From an uncultured Collinsella sp. (lineage in GTDB: Bacteria > Actinomycetota > Coriobacteriia > Coriobacteriales > Coriobacteriaceae), in the NCBI GenBank assembly GCA_937943045.1, contig CALEBN010000070.1:1-25295 (forward strand): a DNA stretch of 25,295 nt, read 5' to 3'. Position 1 is the stretch's first letter, and each line of letters begins with the position of its first letter. Shown here in pieces: positions 1 through 6,641 of this stretch. Position numbers and translations under genes: made by a program. Below the pieces are notes generated by a model, which was not told the DNA's origin, did not search any database, and was given only the letters and a program-made list of their open reading frames with translations.

Positions 1-561
1 GCGCGCGACATAGCCGGCAGTGTCGAAAGGCTCGACGGCTACGTGCGCCTGCTCATCGAGGCCTCGCGCGGGTCCGGCGGGGCGGAGAGGGCCCCCATGC
101 GGCCGGCCGAGCTCTGCGAGCACGTCCTCGCCGAGGCCGCCCAGATCGCCCGGGCGCGAGGCGTGACGCTCGACGCAGCCACGGGCCCCGCTGTCGCGGG
201 CGCGCCCGAGGCCCCACTCGACCGAACCACCCTGGCGCGAGCCGCCGCGAACCTCGTGGCCAACGCCGCCGAGCACGCGCGCTCGCGCGTGGTGGTCTCC
301 TGCGACGTCGCTGGTGGATACCTCGTCATCGAGGTCGCCGATGACGGACCGGGCTTTTCTCCCGCCGCCCTCGAACGCGGCTGCGAGCGCCTCTTCACAG
401 ACGACTCCTCTCGCTCCTCGCGCGACGGAGGCCGCCATTACGGGCTCGGCCTCCACGTCGCCTCCGAGGCCGCGAGCGCCCACGGGGGCTCCGTCTCGCT
501 CGCCAACAGCCCCTCGGGCGGCGCGGTGGCCACCATCGCGGTCCCCCTGTGCGGGGCCTGA
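1..561 (+). CDS. Sensor histidine kinase, C-terminal ATPase domain (5' end outside window)
   Basis: The frame is open from the first base and ends with TGA at 559-561, so only the C-terminal ~186 residues are present. They form a HATPase_c domain: an N-box (NLVANAAEHARS), a G1 box (VADDGPGFS) and a G2 box (HYGLGLHVA), followed by the usual GGxxxLxNxxxGGAxxxxxxP ending. The beginning (SVERLDGYVRLLIEAS) fits the end of a dimerisation/phosphoacceptor helix, but the phosphoacceptor histidine is not in view. By family knowledge it autophosphorylates on histidine and passes phosphate to a response regulator, presumably encoded upstream. The base composition is clearly more GC-rich than the accessory DNA that follows. 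The next gene converges from the other strand only 12 bp away. Confidence 0.9.
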   Translation, partial: ARDIAGSVERLDGYVRLLIEASRGSGGAERAPMRPAELCEHVLAEAAQIARARGVTLDAATGPAVAGAPEAPLDRTTLARAAANLVANAAEHARSRVVVSCDVAGGYLVIEVADDGPGFSPAALERGCERLFTDDSSRSSRDGGRHYGLGLHVASEAASAHGGSVSLANSPSGGAVATIAVPLCGA

Positions 562-573
562 CGAATCAGGCCC

Positions 574-768
574 TCACACTGGCATGCCTCGCAACCAAAC
601 GCTTCCCGGATAGTTCATGAGGCCGTACTCGTATTCGAGCCTGCCTATCTCTGCGGCAAGCGCCTCCGTCATGTAGAAGGTTTTCGTGCGGCCCGTCGAC
701 TTCGCCAGGCGGTCGTACCTGTTCGCGAGGTCCTCGGGGGTTCTCAGGGCTGCGGTGGCGGTTGCCAT
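574..768 (-). CDS. Orphan ribbon-helix-helix antitoxin-like protein
   Basis: A 64-aa protein with the N-terminal pattern of RelB/DUF6290-type antitoxins: a short strand (TATAALRTPEDLANRYDRL) and two helices containing AKSTGRTKTFYMTEALAAEI, typical of an RHH DNA-binding fold. The ATG at 768 follows a good ribosome site (GGGAGGTG). Downstream of the helix the protein continues as LEYEYGLM and then an ending (NYPGSVWLRG) that does not look like the toxin-binding tail of the family. No toxin gene follows: the convergent kinase stop codon lies 12 bp away. I infer a truncated or orphaned antitoxin. An inverted repeat just upstream fits autoregulation. Confidence 0.6.
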   Translation of the reverse strand: MATATAALRTPEDLANRYDRLAKSTGRTKTFYMTEALAAEIGRLEYEYGLMNYPGSVWLRGMPV

Positions 769-788
769 GATGCACCTCCCGGTTAGAT

Positions 789-804
789 GTAATATGTGTA
801 TTAC
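789..804. promoter_or_regulatory. Operator-like inverted repeat upstream of the antitoxin gene
   Basis: The sequence gtaatatgtgtattac has perfect 6-bp arms (GTAATA/TATTAC) around a 4-bp centre. It lies 21 bp upstream of the antitoxin ATG, immediately before its ribosome site. RHH antitoxins commonly bind such palindromes to repress their own promoter, so this is a plausible operator. The role is inferred from position and symmetry only. Confidence 0.5.
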
Positions 805-1100
805 TTTCTATCACATCACCCGAACCCCGCACCGGCGTACGGTCGTATCTGCTTTTTTACCTTACATTTTGTCAACCGGCCCATGCTCGGCTTGTTCAGC
901 CGGATTAAATCAACTGTTAAATCAATCCAGGCCTGTAGGGGGCGGTGGAAATCTTTCGAGGACTGGGGGCGCCGTCCCTGGGTCGACTCCTCGATGGCCG
1001 CGGCTGAATTCCCCTGCCATCGGCTGCGTGGGTTCCGGCACGGGGCTCTGGCGCTGCTCGAACTGGGCGCAAGACTCGGCTGTTGGTCGTACCGGACGGC
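805..1100. other. Intergenic stretch without a recognisable gene
   Basis: AT-richer DNA (about 800-930) passes into GC-rich DNA (about 930-1100). Frames through it look like chance translations, with no domain or credible start. The only local structure is the partly symmetric run aaatcaactgttaaatcaa near 907-925. It may hold decayed gene sequence, but I recognise none. Confidence 0.4.
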
Positions 1101-1277
1101 ATACGTTTTGAGACCGGCAAGCTGATGCCGGTTCGAGGACAGCGGCCCGGTGCACCGGGCCGATCGATAGCGGTCTCAGGTTCACAGCGCAGCTTCTCAG
1201 GGCTCGCATATATAGGAAGACTTGATTGGCAATCGATTTTAATGAAGTCGGCAGCGCATGTCAGAGTTTTCAACAAA
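1101..1277. repeat. 177-bp direct repeat, copy A
   Basis: This copy matches 1998-2174 base for base at a constant offset of 897 with about 10 substitutions and no gaps, roughly 94% identity. It contains a perfect 18-base palindrome (ggcccggtgcaccgggcc), an adjacent hairpin (ccggca...tgccgg), and enclosing arms tgagaccg...cggtctca. Together these could fold as a closed three-way structure. A TATATA run and the sequence gattggcaatcga lie further along. No transposase or tRNA gene is part of it. The two copies bracket the DUF1648 gene. Confidence 0.85.
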
Positions 1278-1319
1278 TTTAACATGCCACCCTTTATATC
1301 CGCACGCGCGTAATTCAAC

Positions 1320-1946
1320 TCATAAGGACCGGCTATCCCTTACCTGTGACACAATCTCAAACGCACAGAACAGAATCATCAGTCCAATCATCGCATAAGA
1401 GGCAGCCGAACCTTCAAGCACTATTCCACAAAGAACAATCTCCGCGCCGCCAATAAGAACTGTTATCAGGCGCTCTGCCTTTTTACTCTCGCCGCTCGCA
1501 TAAAAAGGCGGCAAAGCGCACAAGATCACATATAGCCCGGGAAGGGAATACAGGATCGATAGTCCAAGCCCCCCATCAACCGCAGTGTTTTGCGTAAGAA
1601 TCAACTGAACCCAAACGGCAATTATCACTGAGCAGGTTGTCGATAAAAGAAGACTAGAAATATAGCACGCAACAAAGTCCCGTCGCATTCGAACAGAGAA
1701 ATCCGCGAACTCTCTTCGCCGCGTGGAAACAATAAGGTACACAGAAATTGCAATAGAACCAATCAGAGAAAACAGCGGAACAACCAGCAATTCAAGCTTA
1801 TTACCCCATCGATCAACCACACCCCCACTCCAATGAGCGGGAATTGTATCAGGGAGGACTGACCAAGCCGCCCATAGAATCAGAAATGGAAGAATAGAGA
1901 GGATGAAAGATGATAACACTGCAGTAATTTTTTTTGAGGCTCTCAT
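1320..1946 (-). CDS. DUF1648 / SdpI-like integral membrane protein
   Basis: A 208-aa membrane protein. The start chosen is the ATG at 1946 (MRASKKITAV), which has AAGGAGA 10 bases upstream; a GTG at 1973 would add nine unlikely residues. The first hydrophobic segment is followed by the DUF1648 signature LPDTIPAHWSGGVVDRWGNK (about residues 31-50), then five or so further hydrophobic segments. DUF1648 is found in SdpI-type proteins; SdpI of Bacillus is the immunity protein and signalling receptor for the SDP toxin, but many members are uncharacterised. The gene is visibly AT-richer than the housekeeping block and is flanked by two copies of a 177-bp direct repeat, which suggests acquisition as a unit. 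An immunity or stress role is inference. Confidence 0.75.
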   Translation of the reverse strand: MRASKKITAVLSSFILSILPFLILWAAWSVLPDTIPAHWSGGVVDRWGNKLELLVVPLFSLIGSIAISVYLIVSTRRREFADFSVRMRRDFVACYISSLLLSTTCSVIIAVWVQLILTQNTAVDGGLGLSILYSLPGLYVILCALPPFYASGESKKAERLITVLIGGAEIVLCGIVLEGSAASYAMIGLMILFCAFEIVSQVRDSRSL

Positions 1947-1997
1947 CGATTCCGCATCTCCTTGCGCGCCCACATTCCACTCCGCCTTAAATCAAGT

Positions 1998-2174
1998 ATA
2001 CGTTTTGAGACCGGCAAGCTGTTGCCGGCTCGAGGACAGCGGCCCGGTGCACCGGGCCGATCGATAGAGGACTCAGGTTCACAGCGCAGTTTCTTGGGGC
2101 TCGCATATATAGGAAGACTTGATCGGCAATCGATTTTAATGAAGTCGACAGCGCATGTCAGAGCTTTCAACAAA
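1998..2174. repeat. 177-bp direct repeat, copy B
   Basis: This is the second copy of the 1101-1277 repeat in the same orientation. The 18-base palindrome ggcccggtgcaccgggcc is unchanged. In the small hairpin the stem is one pair longer here (ccggcaa...ttgccgg). The outer arm seen in copy A is partly lost (aggactca replaces cggtctca). On the minus strand this copy is the 5' leader region of the DUF1648 gene, ending about 50 bp before its start codon, so it could supply its promoter or leader RNA. Confidence 0.85.
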
Positions 2175-2175
2175 C

Positions 2176-2222
2176 CGCAGGTAAATCCCTGTACCAAATA
2201 TTGGTACACGGATTTACCTGCG
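2176..2222. repeat. 47-base hairpin with 22-base arms
   Basis: Two 22-base arms separated by three bases (tat) pair with a single mismatch (positions 2189/2209). There is no flanking T-tract, so it is not a standard intrinsic terminator. It directly adjoins the end of repeat copy B. It shares the pattern CGCA-n-ATCC ... ACGGAT-n-TGCG with the hairpin at 5506-5541, so both may belong to one family of palindromic elements. Confidence 0.75.
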
Positions 2223-2357
2223 ATGTTCATGCTTGGTCAAAAGCCCATAAGGCGATAAATTCATTATTTTAATGCGCGCGCCTGAGCTTTTGGCTGAAGT
2301 GGCAGTCCGACCGCCGGCAGGCGGCCACGCTATGTCCAAAGGCCACGCCTACTCCCA

Positions 2358-2477
2358 GTGCCCGGCTACGTCGACGACCCAGTGCTGCCCGTCGAGTTCC
2401 TGCCGCAGAGCTACATCAGGGACGTCTTATTGGGGGACGACCGCATGGAACCCCGGGAGATCAAGCTGTACGGCTGA
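2358..2477 (+). pseudogene. C-terminal remnant of an unidentified protein
   Basis: A short frame ending in TGA at 2475-2477 reads PGYVDDPVLPVEFLPQSY, then IRDVLLGDDRMEPREIKLYG. The composition and codon choice are protein-like, and an intrinsic terminator follows about 60 bp later, as expected for a real gene end. No credible start lies upstream: the frame is closed by TGA at 2295-2297 and the residues before 2358 look random. I do not recognise the family. Confidence 0.4.
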
Positions 2478-2536
2478 TCCATCCGTCAACAACATGTCAA
2501 AGCCCCAAAACCCAACAGGATCGCGAACGAGGGGAT

Positions 2537-2577
2537 GAATTGACCGCCCGGGTATTTGCGCCAGGGCGGTCAATTTT
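2537..2577. terminator. Intrinsic terminator, possibly bidirectional
   Basis: Arms aattgaccgccc and gggcggtcaatt enclose a 14-base loop, and the second arm runs into tttt (2574-2577). It lies about 60 bp after the remnant ending at 2477 and probably terminated that gene. Confidence 0.8.
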
Positions 2578-2790
2578 ATCAACCATGGGTGCGATTCTGT
2601 GAGGCCATTTTTCTGGCATCCGCCGTTTGCTCCGGTCTCAACGCACCCATCGACCGTTCAGTAAACTTTGCGAACGCGACCACGTGCGCATTTGTCGAAC
2701 AATCAAATGTCCGACAATGTCTGACGGAGCTGTCAGATATTCACGCACGAACAGGCGAGCTTCGCGAGCGATTGTAGGCAACTAGTAGCC

Positions 2791-2856
2791 CCAGCTGCGT
2801 CTTTGGCGCAGGTTCGACGTCTGACATCTTGAATGTCTAACGTTGAACGAAGCTGG
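2791..2856. other. Possible structured RNA or DNA element (three-way junction)
   Basis: Outer arms ccag (2791-2794) and ctgg (2853-2856) enclose two hairpins: ctgcg...cgcag (2795-2811) and a 37-base hairpin (2812-2848) with nine outer pairs, a two-base mismatch, and five inner pairs around cttga. No known RNA family is recognised, and strand and function are unknown. Confidence 0.3.
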
Positions 2857-3092
2857 TTGATAACAAGCAGGTGGAATAAACATGGAGCCCGACACCTCTC
2901 GCGCAATCGGCGCGCGGCAAGGGTAGGGCCCATCTCATATGTTGTCAACACTAGCGGTGAACCTGAGCGCCGGGGCACATTCTTTGTTGGATGAAACCGG
3001 CATAGCAGCTAGCGGAAGACATCATCGAAGGAGTGTGCTGGAAAGCACCCATCTCCTTAACTGTTAGAAATGCAAGTTAATAATCTATGTGG

Positions 3093-3120
3093 TCGATATG
3101 CCGTTGAGCCCGCATATCGA
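3093..3120. promoter_or_regulatory. Inverted repeat upstream of the ABC operon
   Basis: Perfect 9-bp arms, tcgatatgc and gcatatcga, are separated by 10 bases. The element lies about 98 bp before the ABC transporter start. The spacing suits a dimeric regulator site, but a simple hairpin in a leader is equally possible. Confidence 0.35.
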
Positions 3121-3217
3121 TACCGCTCAGCCATTCGCCTCGCCCCCGTCGCACGTATCTTCATCCGGTCTGTTACTTTTAATCTAACGATTCTTTGAGG
3201 AACGTAGGTGCTTCCAA

Positions 3218-5032
3218 ATGTACTGTCGACTTCTTCTCAAACTGATCCTAAGAGACAAGGCCGTATGGATTTGTACGCTCGTTCTCGCTGCAGCCTTTTT
3301 CGTCCCCATTGCGTTCAATTCACCCATCTACGGGCCCTTCTTTATGAAGCAGGGCATGCAGGGCTTTGTCGACGCATTCAATACGCGCGCGCCCCAGGCC
3401 AGCGGCACAGACCTATCGCCAGAGCAGCAAGATGACGCTGAGCTTGCAAGATACGCGAACGCCGCCCTCGCCGCTCAAACCGACGCCGCCTTTCTCGATT
3501 CTGCCGAGAGCTACTACGCGCTCATGGACGAGGGCTTCCAATCCGGGTCCATCGTGGGAGACCGAGAGACCAATGACGCGGAGCTCGCATATTGCCGCGC
3601 CCTGAGCAGCTCCGGCATCACGGATATCCCGGCCTCCGCAAACGACCTGCCATTCCTTTCCTTCCTGCCTTACGCCATTGCCGCGGCGCCGTCTTTCCTT
3701 CCCTTCATCCCCTTCCTTCTCTCGTCGATACTCCTGCTCGGCGCCACAAGGCCCGGTACCCTGGCGGCAAAGGCGCCCGCACCCAAATTCCGGCGCCTTA
3801 TCCAGACCGTGTTTTCGATAATCGTCGCGGGGACCGCGATGCTCCTCGCCGGCCTCGCACCCGGGGGCATTTACGCCTTGGCCCTAAACGGCTTCGGGCA
3901 AATTGGGTACCCGATCGCCTTCTTCCATGACGGCGCGCTTACCACCACGACCGCGGGAAACGTCTTCACAGCCCTGCTTCTCGCGCTGCTTGCGGGCGGA
4001 ACCTTGATATCCGTTTGCTCCGCCGTCCTATCGACCGCAACGAGGCGCGTCCTCGCGGGCCCCCTTGCCTCCGCGCTGCTTGTCGCGGCCCCGGCATTCC
4101 CGTTACTGTCCGATTCGGCACTGGGGCATAACGCCGCGCTCGGGCTCCTGCCACTGCCCGTATTCTCGCCTATCGAGGCAACGGGTTACGTAGGATGCTT
4201 CCCGACAGAATTCATTGGCTCCGGTTCAGGCAGCGCATCGATGCTTGCCGTGGCCCTGGCATACGTCGCGGTCTTTTTTACGGTCGGCGCCGTTGTGACG
4301 CGTTCCCCCAAACAGCCTGGACCCGCGAAAAAGCACCATGGGCTCGAGCTTCTAGACGCGAGCGTGGGATACGGAAGCACGACGATACTTTCAATCGGGT
4401 CGCTTTTCCTGAGCCCGGGAACGGCGGCGGGCCTCGTTGCCCCCAACGGCTCGGGGAAAACCACCCTTCTTGAAGCGCTGTCGGGCCAATTTCCCACCCG
4501 CATCCGCTCGGGAAGCCTGGCGGCAGACGGAATCTGCCAACGTCGATCAGCCGAATTTGCGGAACTTGTCTATCTGAGCTCTTCGGGCAGCGCGGATCTC
4601 TATCCCACGCTATCGGCCATCGAGCACCTTGCTTTCGTTAGGGAGGCGTGGAAATCGGCCGCCGACATCGACTCGCTCTGCAGCTCCCTCGGAATCTCCC
4701 CATATCTCGACAAGCCGACCCGTAAACTCTCGACGGGAATGAAGCAGCAGGTAAAGCTTGCCATGGCGATATCGACCGATTGCCCGTACCTCATCCTCGA
4801 TGAGCCGCTGAACGGCCTCGATCCGGGAAAACGGAAAACCTCCTGCGACGCGATGCGCAGCGAAGTGGCGCGGGGACGCAGCGTGCTCATTTCAAGCCAT
4901 CTACTCGACGACCTGGCAGACCTCACCGACTCGTTCTACTTCATCGAGTCCGGCACGCTCGTGAAAAAGACCGAGTCGTCCTCGCAGACGCTCAAGCAGG
5001 AATACCTCGATACATACGAGGGAGGTGAATGA
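3218..5032 (+). CDS. ABC exporter with fused permease and ATPase domains
   Basis: A 604-aa protein from ATG at 3218 (aggtg 7 bases upstream). The N-terminal part is a permease: a membrane segment at about residues 15-38, an extracytoplasmic stretch to about 140, then roughly five further membrane segments to about residue 365. The ATPase domain follows (about 375-600): Walker A APNGSGKTT near 407, signature LSTGMKQQ near 503, Walker B YLILDEPLNGLD near 523, and H-loop SSH near 560. The order resembles an ABC-2 type exporter in which permease and ATPase, usually separate genes, are joined. The Q-loop position reads VYLSSSG and lacks the usual glutamine. The substrate is unknown. It shares an operon with the small gene starting one base after its stop. 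Confidence 0.85.
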   Translation: MYCRLLLKLILRDKAVWICTLVLAAAFFVPIAFNSPIYGPFFMKQGMQGFVDAFNTRAPQASGTDLSPEQQDDAELARYANAALAAQTDAAFLDSAESYYALMDEGFQSGSIVGDRETNDAELAYCRALSSSGITDIPASANDLPFLSFLPYAIAAAPSFLPFIPFLLSSILLLGATRPGTLAAKAPAPKFRRLIQTVFSIIVAGTAMLLAGLAPGGIYALALNGFGQIGYPIAFFHDGALTTTTAGNVFTALLLALLAGGTLISVCSAVLSTATRRVLAGPLASALLVAAPAFPLLSDSALGHNAALGLLPLPVFSPIEATGYVGCFPTEFIGSGSGSASMLAVALAYVAVFFTVGAVVTRSPKQPGPAKKHHGLELLDASVGYGSTTILSIGSLFLSPGTAAGLVAPNGSGKTTLLEALSGQFPTRIRSGSLAADGICQRRSAEFAELVYLSSSGSADLYPTLSAIEHLAFVREAWKSAADIDSLCSSLGISPYLDKPTRKLSTGMKQQVKLAMAISTDCPYLILDEPLNGLDPGKRKTSCDAMRSEVARGRSVLISSHLLDDLADLTDSFYFIESGTLVKKTESSSQTLKQEYLDTYEGGE

Positions 5033-5033
5033 C

Positions 5034-5462
5034 ATGATAGGCAAGAGCTATGCAAAGATAGCGATTGTTGGCTTTGTACTTTGTCTTGCAATGGTGCTAT
5101 GTGCATCATTTGCGAGGTATAGGTCCGAGCAGTCGTTCATCGATGGCGCTGAAAATGGGTTTGGCATAGACGGGATGTATGTCAACGATGGCGCGACCAG
5201 GCCGTCTATGGCGATTCTTGCAGGCGAAGACATGGAATGGCAAATCTGTAATGACGATGGCTCTTGTCTGAGTGGTCGTTTGGCCGCAACGAGCGACCCG
5301 AATTCGTTCGATCTTCTCGACAATGATGGAGCGGATTGCGGTTCAGTTCACCTGTCGTATGCATCACGAGATGGGATGGACGGCATTCTCTACGTCTCCC
5401 ACGAGTCTGGCGATTTCAAGATGCGCAGGACTAACCGAGTGCCGGCTTTTTTCGAGGAGTGA
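5034..5462 (+). CDS. Small membrane-anchored protein, partner of the ABC exporter
   Basis: A 142-aa protein. The ATG at 5034 lies one base after the ABC stop, with GGAGG at 5021-5025, so translation is probably coupled; an in-frame GTG at 5025 is less likely because it overlaps that site. One N-terminal hydrophobic segment (about residues 8-27, IAIVGFVLCLAMVLCASF) is followed by about 110 polar, acidic residues predicted outside the membrane, including CNDDGSC and DCGSVH cysteines. No canonical lipobox is seen. No family is recognised. Codon use is AT-richer than in the ABC gene. Position suggests an accessory or substrate-related role for the exporter. Confidence 0.7.
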   Translation: MIGKSYAKIAIVGFVLCLAMVLCASFARYRSEQSFIDGAENGFGIDGMYVNDGATRPSMAILAGEDMEWQICNDDGSCLSGRLAATSDPNSFDLLDNDGADCGSVHLSYASRDGMDGILYVSHESGDFKMRRTNRVPAFFEE

Positions 5463-5467
5463 GAATT

Positions 5468-5496
5468 CCCGGCGGTCTGCCGATCAGGCCGCCGGG
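5468..5496 (+). terminator. Hairpin after the ABC operon, probable terminator
   Basis: Arms cccggcggtc and ggccgccggg (one wobble pair) with a 9-base loop begin 5 bp after the stop codon at 5462. There is no T-tract, so termination efficiency is uncertain. Confidence 0.5.
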
Positions 5497-5505
5497 GTAT
5501 TGAAT

Positions 5506-5541
5506 CCCGCATTCATCCGTACACACACGGATGAATGCGGG
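5506..5541. repeat. Perfect 15-bp hairpin related to the 2176-2222 hairpin
   Basis: Arms cccgcattcatccgt and acggatgaatgcggg pair perfectly around acacac. There is no T-tract. It shares CGCA-n-ATCC ... ACGGAT-n-TGCG with the hairpin at 2176-2222. Another short hairpin (caaagccgt...acggctttg, 5574-5601) follows. Confidence 0.7.
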
Positions 5542-5591
5542 AAGTGTCCGGATGAAGTTGATAATCAAGGAAACAAAGCCGTTCTGCCTGG

Positions 5592-5900
5592 GACGGCTTT
5601 GGCTTGGACTTTAACTACAACATCGCAATCGACACTTATCAGCTCGCGCAACGCGCATGGCCAAATCTCGGACGCTGGTGCTTGGAGGACCTTCGAGATT
5701 TACTGGACATCCAAAACGACGACGCACACCGCGTGCTCGCCGACTGCGAAGACGAGATGGCTGTCTACAATGCGATCAGAAACGGCGTGAAGTCCGGAGA
5801 GCTTTCTGTGGAACCGTCGCGCCGTCGCGCGAGCCGACCGGGCAACCCGGGCAATCTGGTCCCGGCTCTCCCGGTCGTATTCCTACGATATCGCCCCTAG
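5592..5900 (+). pseudogene. C-terminal remnant of a DnaQ-like 3'-5' exonuclease
   Basis: The frame reads GLDFNYNIAIDTYQLAQRAW, then LRDLLDIQNDDAHRVLADCE and DEMAVYNAI. This matches the last third of DEDDh exonucleases (DNA polymerase III epsilon family): the IDT-LAxRAWP segment, the 'LxLLxI' helix, and the HxxxxDC motif carrying the catalytic histidine and last aspartate. The N-terminal motifs with the first metal-binding acidic residues are absent, and a stop codon lies upstream at 5562-5564. After about residue 75 the frame runs into Pro/Gly/Arg-rich sequence unlike the family and containing a GC-rich hairpin (5835-5877). It is therefore a truncated, non-functional fragment. Confidence 0.6.
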
Positions 5901-5912
5901 ATCACCAATGTG

Positions 5913-6152
5913 TCAGATAAAGAATGAGGCAATGGCTATGATCACGCCTACGGCAGATGCAACGACTGTGCCTTTTTTCCTCTCCTTTAGTCCGACGAAT
6001 AGGGTTGCCGTAAAGTAAAGGGCGGAAATGCAGGCTATGGCAAGCGAAACGAGTTCCTTGGGCGGTTCCAGCAAAAGGTCGCTAGCAAAGAGTAATGCAA
6101 GCAGGGCAAAGCCGATTGTGGTCAAGTATCTCGATTGATTTTGCGACTGCAT
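5913..6152 (-). CDS. 79-aa membrane protein, possible immunity protein
   Basis: A small protein with about three hydrophobic segments: YLTTIGFALLALLFASDLLL, LVSLAIACISALYFTATLFV and TVVASAVGVIIAIASFFI. A basic loop (GLKERKKG) lies between the last two. The ATG at 6152 has GAAAGG 8 bases upstream and follows the secreted-protein gene by 12 bp, so the two are almost certainly co-transcribed. No family is recognised. Small multi-span proteins directly downstream of secreted antimicrobial peptides are often immunity factors; that role is inferred from context only. Confidence 0.65.
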   Translation of the reverse strand: MQSQNQSRYLTTIGFALLALLFASDLLLEPPKELVSLAIACISALYFTATLFVGLKERKKGTVVASAVGVIIAIASFFI

Positions 6153-6164
6153 GGCAACTGCCTT

Positions 6165-6641
6165 TCAGAACATGCAAGTGAAAAGTCTGTACGATGTCAT
6201 TGCGGTTGCAAACAAGCCGCCGCCAGGACCGGTTGTCACGAGACCGGCGATAACTTCAGCGGTGCCAGCAAGGTAGGGATCGCGCAGGCAAGCCTCCTCC
6301 TTCGCGTTCAGCTTGACCTTGTGAGGGACGGTGCGGTTATTTGCAAATCCGTGAGAATCGCACCACGCCTTGGAATATGAATCCGTGCAGCGTCCGCGCT
6401 CAAAAAGGGATATATCGTAATTTTCGTCGTAGTTGTCTCCGACGTAGATCTCGCTGCTCTCGGCGGGAGATCCCTCGTCGGCATAGGCTGCCGCAACGGG
6501 CACAAATGGTGTCATTACAAGGGAGAGGCAAAGAGCTGCTGAGACGATGGAGGGCAGGCATTTCTTTATGGCTGGCTCCTTAATCTGGCCTTTGATAGTT
6601 ACTCGATGTCGATAGTTACTCGATGTCGCCTCCTTCCGCAT
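6165..6641 (-). CDS. Secreted cysteine-containing protein, bacteriocin-precursor-like
   Basis: The frame encodes 158 aa. A signal peptide is clear: KK, a hydrophobic core (LPSIVSAALCLSLVMTPF) and a likely AxA site (VAAAYADEG). The mature part is acidic, then carries cysteines in RCTDSYSKAWC, EEACLRD and LFTCMF. It ends in a glycine-rich hydrophobic segment (AGTAEVIAGLVTTGPGGGLF). The ATG at 6641 lies inside the preceding thioredoxin-like remnant, overlaps a TATAAT-like hexamer and precedes the GGAGG, so it may not be the real start. A good site (AAGGAG) stands 6 bases before ATA at 6569, which would give a typical signal peptide but needs a rare start codon. No family is recognised. A bacteriocin-like role is inference from architecture and neighbours. 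Confidence 0.6.
   Translation of the reverse strand: MRKEATSSNYRHRVTIKGQIKEPAIKKCLPSIVSAALCLSLVMTPFVPVAAAYADEGSPAESSEIYVGDNYDENYDISLFERGRCTDSYSKAWCDSHGFANNRTVPHKVKLNAKEEACLRDPYLAGTAEVIAGLVTTGPGGGLFATAMTSYRLFTCMF
6594..6627. repeat. Perfect 17-bp tandem duplication
   Basis: gatagttactcgatgtc is repeated exactly at 6594-6610 and 6611-6627. It lies in the 5' part of the secreted-protein frame and overlaps the end of the thioredoxin-like remnant, duplicating that gene's stop codon context. Seventeen bases is not a multiple of three, so the duplication shifts the frame of any upstream start relative to the signal peptide. Confidence 0.9.

Larger units (their letters stand above)
2578..3217. other. 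640-bp intergenic region with foldable elements but no recognised gene
   Basis: I see no credible protein-coding frame here. Visible structures are a branched foldable segment (2791-2856), a hairpin whose outer pair is aaggag/ctcctt (about 3028-3058), and a perfect 9-bp inverted repeat (3093-3120) about 100 bp upstream of the ABC gene. The last 40 bases hold the ribosome site of that gene. The promoter of the ABC operon is expected here, but I cannot pick a convincing -35/-10 pair. Confidence 0.5.

Noticed and set aside
1101..1277. tRNA-like signal (GGTTCGA) inside the repeat
   Set aside because: No acceptor, D or anticodon arms can be formed around it; the 7-base match alone is common.
917..1318. 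Minus-strand 133-aa open frame spanning repeat copy A
   Set aside because: Its residues over the repeat recur in the frame at 1943-2230 only because the DNA is repeated; there is no independent coding evidence.
1101..2174. Direct repeats as a CRISPR array or insertion sequence
   Set aside because: There are only two 177-bp copies, with a gene rather than spacers between them, and no transposase or terminal inverted repeats were found.
2733..2978. Minus-strand 81-aa open frame
   Set aside because: It runs through the foldable segment 2791-2856, has no ribosome site or recognisable domain, and looks like chance.
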